From NCBI GenBank assembly GCA_016647705.1, contig CM028326.1, forward strand, positions 48,375,285 through 48,439,284: a stretch of 64,000 nucleotides of DNA, in the 5' to 3' direction. This stretch comes from Eucommia ulmoides. Lineage: Eukaryota; Streptophyta; Magnoliopsida; Garryales; Eucommiaceae. Shown in pieces: positions 59,101-64,000 of the stretch (position 1 is its first letter; each line of letters begins with the position of its first letter). The position numbers and the translations under genes are program-made. A model generated the notes under the pieces. It worked only from the letters and a program-made list of their open reading frames with translations. It was not told where the DNA came from and did not search any database.

Positions 59101-62100
59101 TGTGCAAACAATCAGTGTATATGCTGGATTTCTCTCAGGAAACTGTATTTTGACTGCAAATATAGCTTTATAGTAGTTGTAGTTCTATAGTCATAAAATC
59201 CTATTGCTAACAGGGTTTGAAAGGTGGTACTGGGCTCCCCTTTTTCCCCTTTTTTAGGTCAGAGTCCTGGTGGTTCTAGTTTCTAGCCAAAAGAAATTGT
59301 TGTTCTGTTCTAGCTTGCGTTGCACCTGCAAAATGCTCTTCCTTAGGCAGCTACTGTTGGTTTGAAGAAATGGAACGGAATGAATGTAGGTTGGAATGGC
59401 TATGGGATTGGAATGTCAATACACCATCGGGATCAAAAATAGGAATGAAATGCATTGCCAAATAAAATATATCAATTACAATAATGAATATTTAAAAACA
59501 AATAAATGAATGGATCTCATGCAAAAATAGGGAATTAAAATCAGGCAACATTGTCTAAACTATGGAAACATTGTCAGAACTCCGACAACTTCACCAAAAA
59601 GGATGATTGGAATCCAACCACTTTGTCAAAAAATTAGCTAACAATAAAATGAATTTTTTTATAAAATTTAAATATATAAATTTATATATAAAGAAAAATA
59701 ATCTCGATAGAAAAATGTCAATGTTATTGAAGCTGGAAAATTTATCAATTAGAAAAATAAAATTGGCAAATTTTTTGAAAAATAAAAACCTCAATAAAAC
59801 ATAAGTAGAAAAAAATATGGCTAATTAACCAGAACTCAACAAACTTTGCTGGAAAAGAATCTCAACTAAAAAGCACGTGATAATAATAATAAAATAAAAT
59901 AAAAACACAATTTCACGCAGGAAAAAGGCATCAACTCCAATGAAATAAGTCCGAATTAAAAAATTCAACAACATTTGCAAAGTTCTGACTAAAGTTCGGC
60001 AACATCTCTAGAGTTTCTGTGACATTACCGGACCTCCGGCGACACTCCGAAAACATGCTGGAAGTTGTCGAAGTTCCGACAACATTTTGTTGATGTTGTT
60101 GGAACTCCTGTAACATTTCAATGAAGTTGGCAGAGGTCGGGTGACATTCAGAAAAGATTGTCAAAGCTCCAGCAACTTTGTTGGAGAGGATGACCGGATA
60201 ATGAAAATAATTAATCTTCCAATATTTCTCCAATTTTATATCTCATCCAAACTAATAACTTGTTTCATTTGGGATTGACTAATCTTCTGATTTGTGAGAT
60301 TAGCAAAAATACTTAGAAATGAGAATGAAAAAATACTCATGCTTACCAAACATAGGAAAGGAATGGTCATACCTACAACCATTCCATTCCTTAGTTGAAC
60401 CCCAAGTATCAAACATGCTATAAGAGTTTGATGATGTAATGCAACCTCCCTTTGTTCCACTAGAAACATTCCAATATTTGTCTTAGCCCATGAAGGGGGA
60501 GAAAATTAATATGAGAGGGACATAAGTTGACCTTTAAGACTTGTAGAGGACATATAGGGAGTTTTACAAGCAAAAAATTGTGCCGTTCAGTTATAAATTT
60601 TAAGCACTTTCCCTGAAGCGATTTTTGTGGCTTTTTATTTACGTATTCTTGGGTTAAGTTGGAGATGGATGCAAATGGGCTCTCTTGGTGGAGAGTTGGC
60701 CTTGGAGGAATTGGTATCGCTGGTTCTCATGGTATTTTTGTGGTCTGAGATGTTTAATTATGTCTTGTCTTTTGTTGGTGTTTTTGTGGTTATAGATGTT
60801 TAATTGTCTTTTATTCTACAGGTGTTTTTGTGGTTTGAGATGTTTAACGTTGTGGTTTTATTTCGGGCTTTGGGAGTGAGGCTTTCTGAGGTAAATGTGA
60901 CGAAGTCTTTTGCTGTTTTTGTCCTGTGGTCTACTCCAGCAATTTTATGATTCATTGAGTTGAGCTTCAAGAGTGGAGAAGTGTTTTGTAACCATAAGCC
61001 AAAACGCTTGGTCTTTTGATTAATGTGGATGTTTTGATTGGATCCCATGTGGAGAAGACCTTTCTGTAGCTATTGATCTTTTTGTTGTGGATGATTTTTT
61101 TTTTCCTTTGCTCAAGTTCTGGCGGATGTTCTTCGGGTAGTGATATGGTGTTGATACTTTCCGAAGGAAAACTGCGGGATATTTGGTTAGGTCCATCCGG
61201 GTTACTTGGAACTTGCATAGTGGGTGTTGTGGTCCTTGTGGACTCTAAGCTTGTGGGGTTGAAATGGTGTTGTGAACCTTTTTTTGAACCTCCTGTCCCC
61301 AAGTAGATTCCAGTTTAATAATTCAGTTCTAAGCAATGTGTTTGCTCTTGTTTGGAGTGGCATAGTAGTCTTGTGTAAACCACTTCTCATCCTATGTAAG
61401 GCTACCCTTTTGGGTAGCATGGGATTTCATCCCTTAATGAATACAATATTGCTAATTAAAAAAATGGAAAATCGGTGAAAAATCCATTTTTTAAGTCTAA
61501 TTGGTGAAAAGTCATTTTGTGTTATTAGGTTTTGATTTAGTTCTTTAAGTTAGATTTCACTTGTGTTTTAGTCCCACGTTGCAGGAATTGTAAAGATATT
61601 ACAGGGATTGTAGAGAGCCTTTAGTTACATTCGATTTTTATAGTGAATTCTGTCACATGTAACTAATGTTAGTTACAATTTCATAATTATTACTTTTCAC
61701 ACATATTTGGGTATATTTAATTACATATACTTATACAATATTAATTACATATTACAATTACATATATATGCATAATATTTTGTGACGTAACTGAAAAAAT
61801 GTCAAATTTTTTAGTTTCATATCGGAGACATGTAACTAAAAAATTACATATTATTAAAACATGTAATTGAAAAATATCAAATTTTTTAGTTACTTATCAG
61901 ATAAGTTACATATTATTGGAACATATAACTTAAAAAAAAAAAAAAAAAAAAAAAAAAGTTACATGTAACTAATACAGTAATATTACACACAAAGTAACTA
62001 ACTGGCGCGTGCTTATCATGTGAACAAGGCTTCCGCCTTTTTAAAACAGATGGGACTAAATCAAAAAAAATTATCGCATATAAGACTTTTGACCAATTAG

Positions 62101-63432
62101 AACTTAAATGGAGGACCTCTCACCAATTGTCCCTTAAAAAAAACTGAAAAGCCTGTTAAACTGAGCAAGCCAATGAATTCACTTAAAAGGTCTTCCTGAA
62201 ATTAAGATACAAGATGAGGCAAGGAACATAGAAGAACGGTCATACCTTCCCAAAAGCTTGCAGTCTTGGCTTTATGTCGGTCTCAATATCGTAAAAAATA
62301 ACAGGTGGAAATAATAAAAGTATATTGCTCATGGATTCTTTGGGGATCCCTAAATTCCCAAAAAATCTCACCATCTGCATCATATGGGATTCTAGTGGTA
62401 GCATAAGGAGACGCGGAAATGATTCAATGAGGTAGCGAAAAGAGGCATCTTTAGAAGCCAACATATCCATACCTCCACGCCTTGCTTGAATCTACATTAC
62501 AGAAAATGAAAGCCATATACAGAGAACGTGAAAACATTTTGGGCTATTGTAATGAAGAATTACCCAAAATTTAAGGAGGCAGAGGCAGAGCAACCAACCT
62601 TGTGAAAAAATGATAAGGTTTGTTGCAGATCCTCATCTATAGGTATTGATAGGTGCACCATCATACGGCGAGCATTTTTTCCGATAAACCTCTCGGCATC
62701 ACTGTTAGGAAAGAAGATTTCCTTCACATATTTAACCTATAAGCACTAAGCAAACGCAAAGTAAGAAAGAAATCTAGTGCTCGTTTGTATGGCTTGTGTG
62801 CGTGTGAGATCTGATATCCATCTGACCTTGCGAATAAGATGAGGAAGCGTATTGGAGGAAGAGAAAGAGCGAGCAACATGCATTGCAGTAGACAGAGTAA
62901 GACCAACGCTCTCCAGGAAAGGAAGCATTCCCTTATCCCCTTTCTTCTTCGCCATCACATACATCTTCTTCTTCAATGTAGAAGGAGACGAACTCCCTGC
63001 TTTCGATTCTCCTTCTTCTTTACTGGTGCTCCACGAATCCCACAAGGAGAGCTCATCCAAGTCGCGGACGCTGTCAATCAACATCTGCAAATAATTGGGC
63101 GAATTCGAAGCGATTTGAATCGATTCCTCCAACGAGGCTCCATGCTCCTGAAGAATTGCAGATACAGCTTCTCTTGCATGTCTTCTCTCTTCGCTAACTT
63201 CACCTGTCGCACCACTGGTAGAAGAAGACTGCAATATATGGAGTTTCCGGCACAAGTCTCTGTGTAGAGGGATGGGATAGATTGCAGGAGCGGATTTGCA
63301 AACGTAATTGGAATTGGAAGGAGGGGGAAGTTTCGGATTTGGAAGAAGCTTGCATTTGCAGTGGATGCAAAAGATACGTTGCTTGTGGTGATAATTGGTA
63401 TGCCCTGGGAGTGGGATTAGATTGGAAGCCAT
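46269..63432 (-). CDS. MTERF2: Organellar mTERF-family protein, mTERF2/EMB2219-like (7 exons)
   Basis: Coding exons (minus strand): 62827-63432, 62599-62736, 62246-62491, 58512-58625, 57764-57946, 46685-46902 and 46269-46602. Together they give 612 residues and an uninterrupted frame, and all six introns are GT-AG. The N-terminus (MASNLIPLPGHTNYHHKQ, rich in basic, Ser and Pro residues, almost no acidic ones for 60 residues) looks like a plastid or mitochondrial transit peptide. From about residue 190 the protein is a series of mTERF repeats, each with a P near its end, e.g. LIESFPRLLMLP, ILLLFPPVIFYD, MLLKYPWILSTS, VLATSPQLLLKKP, ILVRCPEIFGAS, VIRRYPQLFVSD and YRFSPLLGYS. mTERF proteins form superhelices that bind organellar nucleic acid and act in transcription, RNA processing or splicing. 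The length and the VKYVKE-to-GRMLIPP layout fit Arabidopsis mTERF2 (EMB2219, needed for embryo development), as I recall it; other plant mTERFs remain possible. The frame looks intact despite large insertions in introns 3 and 5. Confidence 0.93.
46685..46902 (-). CDS. MTERF2: mTERF gene, exon 6 (residues 430-501, plus two bases)
   Basis: Acceptor TATTCAG, donor GTAATA, 218 bp ending in phase 2. It codes VVSFLEDLGLDEESIGEILV, RCPEIFGASIDRTLKPKLEF and VIRRYPQLFVSDIDNALLP. Confidence 0.92.
47354..47955. mobile_element. MITE-like element in intron 5
   Basis: Left end GGGCCTGTTTGTTTTGTGTT followed by TTTCTGCTCCC; right end, read on the other strand, TTTTGGTTAACGTTTATGTT followed by TTTCTACTCCC. 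Imperfect terminal inverted repeats of about 35-40 bp enclose about 520 bp of AT-rich non-coding sequence. The style suits a hAT-type MITE, but no clear target duplication was found. Confidence 0.4.
50099..50107 (+). promoter_or_regulatory. TATA box of the second extra-ORF copy
   Basis: TATAAATAG at the same place relative to the ORF as 22937-22945, with conserved surroundings (TTTTCCT before, GAGA after). Confidence 0.55.
50302..50709 (+). pseudogene. Antisense extra ORF, second copy, 5' part
   Basis: Matches 23154-23560. It starts ATGACGCACTTG at 50300-50302 or nearby and ends where the solo LTR inserts. It has several stops. Confidence 0.6.
50710..53637 (+). mobile_element. Large solo LTR (2.9 kb) nested in the extra ORF
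   Basis: Starts TGTAGACACCACATTTTGTC and ends GGGGTGCGTTAACA. Flanking sequence continues the Tat extra ORF on both sides (compare 23540-23570). ACATA (50705-50709) and ACATT (53635-53639) may be target duplications, so the exact end is uncertain by a few bases. It has a plus-strand TATA box (TATAAAAA, 52023-52030) and two copies of a block with GATACGTAGGCAACC (about 52867-52912 and 52963-53010) that is common in plant LTRs of this type. No primer site, polypurine tract or coding interior is present. An open frame at 51985-52293 lies just at the TATA box and is not considered a gene. Confidence 0.75.
52255..52600. repeat. Tandem repeats inside the solo LTR
   Basis: A GAACATGTTAAGAACATATG motif occurs twice (about 52273 and 52313). 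Two units of about 95 bp start CATATACTGTTAATAA (about 52428 and 52519) and end in CA runs. Confidence 0.75.
53638..55397 (+). pseudogene. Antisense extra ORF, second copy, 3' part
   Basis: Continues the PF04195-like core after the solo LTR: ELGLCASQLAPNNMKIVIAT and FRTLFFAKSMPSG, then a Ser/Pro-rich linker, a coiled coil (NRSIVQTENLGLRTDRQNLK near 54920-55000, EQWKKGYRYMELQEKMANDF near 55110-55160) and an acidic end with stop at 55395-55397. It is better preserved than the first copy, and its C-terminal third is open for long stretches. Confidence 0.65.
55701..56430. repeat. Intron 5 stretch with a two-unit tandem repeat
   Basis: Units of about 100-115 bp starting near 55884 and 55984 share GATCTTTCTCT.A.ATGGCTCC and a CTGCATATGGATTGG / TTGCGTACAGACTGG block. 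The rest (56105-56430) is AT-rich without features. Confidence 0.5.
56430..57160 (-). pseudogene. LRR receptor-like kinase fragment (extracellular LRRs only)
   Basis: The minus strand reads leucine-rich repeats across several frames: LVLSDNLLDGEISK, LNNLRAINLWKNQFKGQV, GIGKMFALDVD then stop, LDLSENNF, LLPASVGKLQS, APDMSHNSLASEFP. Repeats are about 24 residues with the LxxLxLxxNxLxGxIP pattern of plant LRR-RLKs. Stops and frame changes occur throughout and no kinase domain follows, so it is a dead fragment. It resembles LRR-RLKs of the PXC2/At5g01890 kind in my recall, which is a weak assignment. It has the same strand as the host gene. Confidence 0.72.
57764..57946 (-). CDS. MTERF2: mTERF gene, exon 5 (residues 369-429)
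   Basis: Acceptor AATGGCAG, donor GTTGGT, 183 bp. It codes IPKASVSRAIKSWPHILGSS and LGKVLATSPQLLLKKPQEF. The next exon is 10.9 kb away. Confidence 0.9.
58512..58625 (-). CDS. MTERF2: mTERF gene, exon 4 (residues 331-368)
   Basis: Acceptor CTTTCAG, donor GTACTG, 114 bp. It codes VGRMLLKYPWILSTS and ILENYEEILSFLHMEK. Confidence 0.92.
59350..60430. mobile_element. MITE-like element in intron 3
   Basis: Left end GGAACGGAATGAATGTAGGT (59374 on) is matched in inverted form at the right by GGAATGGAATGGTTGTAGGT (complement of about 60370-60395); 16 of 20 positions agree. The interior is non-coding, with palindromic AACATTGTC/GACAATGTT and TTGTCGGAG-type motifs (59540-59600 and 60000-60180). Such GGAATGG ends are common in plant non-autonomous DNA transposons; the family is not assigned. 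Confidence 0.4.
61620..61985. repeat. AT-rich palindromic repeat region in intron 3
   Basis: Many copies of GTTACATGTAACTAA-like palindromes and AAATTTTTTAGTT, with an A-run of about 27 (about 61931-61957). It may be a decayed MITE; similar motifs are at 20680-20775. Confidence 0.5.
62246..62491 (-). CDS. MTERF2: mTERF gene, exon 3 (residues 249-330)
   Basis: Acceptor TGTAG, donor GTATGA, 246 bp in phase 0. It codes two mTERF repeats (YLIESFPRLLMLPLE and NILLLFPPVIFYDIE), ending LQAFGK. Confidence 0.92.
62599..62736 (-). CDS. MTERF2: mTERF gene, exon 2 (residues 203-248)
   Basis: Acceptor TTATAG, donor GTTGGT, 138 bp in phase 0. It codes VKYVKEIFFPNSDAERFIGK and RRMMVHLSIPIDEDLQQTL. Confidence 0.92.
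62827..63432 (-). CDS. MTERF2: mTERF gene, exon 1 (residues 1-202)
   Basis: Starts at the first ATG (63430-63432) and ends CTTATTCGCAAG before donor GTCAGA. It codes the transit-peptide region, a linker of acidic and Ser-rich sequence, a lysine-rich stretch (KKKMYVMAKKKGDKG) and the first helices (LPFLESVGLTLSTAMHVARS). Confidence 0.93.
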
Positions 63433-64000
63433 TGACAGCGAGAAGAACTCCTCAAAGTAAAATTAGAATGGAAAACGATCAAACTCCTCCAACGAAACAC
63501 AGTCCCAAGCCGGAGGCGTACACATCAGTAAGCTTTTGCATATTCACTTGACGAATGACGAGGGTGGTGCTTGGGATGCCCCAAAAAACACAACCATTGG
63601 GTAAGGAGACAAATCGAATCGAATGGTTAGAATTGAAATCGACTAAATGATTTTGATTTTGGTTCTAATTTTAAATTTAGCAATCGAAGTAATTTTGATT
63701 TTGATTTTGAGATAATAACCGTATAACCGAACTACGTAAACCGAACCGTATAACCGATATATATACACACACATAAATAAGAAATTTAGAATTTAATCTC
63801 TATATATTTTTTTTATAAGTTAACATTTTTACCCACTGACCCTAGTATAAATATATGGTTATTAGTAGGGTTCTCAAATCTCACTTTTCATATTTCCTCT
63901 TCATAATTAATCAGTTAATTTTGCAGAATTAAAAATTAATTGTATAAGAATTATTTGGTGACTATTTTTATATTTTAGTTATTTTTTTCATATATAAGAA
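63433..64000. promoter_or_regulatory. Region upstream of the mTERF gene
   Basis: 5' UTR and promoter of the minus-strand gene must lie here. It contains a GATTTTGATTTT-type repeat (63645-63715) and AACCGAAC repeats (63720-63755). No convincing TATA box was found close to the ATG; organellar-protein genes are often TATA-less. Confidence 0.4.

Larger units (their letters stand above)
58626..62245 (-). other. Intron 3 of the mTERF gene
   Basis: 3,620 bp, donor GTATGA, acceptor CTTTCAG. It contains a MITE-like insertion (59350-60430) and AT-rich palindromic sequence (61620-61985). Several short open frames near 60967-61478 have no recognisable product. Confidence 0.85.

Noticed and set aside
60967-61478. 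Overlapping ORFs in mTERF intron 3
   Set aside because: They are open on both strands by composition, with no motif, and the frame is not continuous with neighbouring exons.
62746-62826. Continuation of mTERF exon 1 to the stop at 62746
   Set aside because: The sequence after CGCAAG is a good GT donor, the residues beyond are unlike mTERF, and exon 2 continues the family pattern.

Overview
This is nuclear DNA of a flowering plant, probably a dicot; the species cannot be read from the window. The evidence is one intron-containing nuclear gene for a plant organellar mTERF protein, surrounded by Ty3/gypsy LTR retrotransposons of plant lineages (Athila-like, Tat/Retand-like and Tekay-like). Nearly all of 1-45,682 is nested, decayed retrotransposon. 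The host gene lies at 46,269-63,432 on the minus strand.

Layout. (1) 1-10,712 holds members of an Athila-derived family with a tRNA-Asp primer site. On the minus strand are an LTR at 9,386-10,712, a gag fragment at 8,608-9,385, a second LTR at 2,009-8,607, a non-coding internal region at 77-2,008 and the start of a third LTR at 1-76. A complete plus-strand member (element A, 3,098-8,136) has jumped into the second LTR. (2) 10,713-15,909 holds a decayed minus-strand ORF of the kind carried antisense by Tat-type elements, beside a possible LTR remnant. (3) 15,910-20,625 is a complete non-autonomous element B with matching 5-bp target duplications. (4) 21,428-45,682 is a Tat-type element on the minus strand, with gag, protease, RT, RNase H and integrase remnants and an antisense extra ORF that has its own TATA box. 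It is split by a Tekay-type chromovirus at 29,688-42,571, which is itself interrupted by a solo LTR (32,265-33,676) and by a chimeric element C (35,591-39,513).

(5) 46,269-63,432 is a seven-exon mTERF gene, minus strand, predicted at 612 residues, closest in my recall to Arabidopsis mTERF2/EMB2219. Its fifth intron is 10.9 kb and holds a second Tat-type fragment (48,615 to about 55,700), which is split by a 2.9-kb solo LTR, and an LRR receptor-kinase pseudogene fragment. Intron 3 holds MITE-like and palindromic AT-rich sequence.

The most unusual object is element C. It has a forward LTR, then an apparent 55-nt copy of tRNA-Asp instead of the usual ~18-nt primer site, then the internal region and part of an LTR in inverted orientation. 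A 5-bp target duplication flanks the whole, so it seems to have integrated in this form after a tRNA read-through and template switch during reverse transcription. A second notable pattern is an array of short inverted repeats in the U3 of every LTR of this family, where the sequence changes but the palindrome is kept. All comparisons were made by eye; no percent identities or dates were computed.
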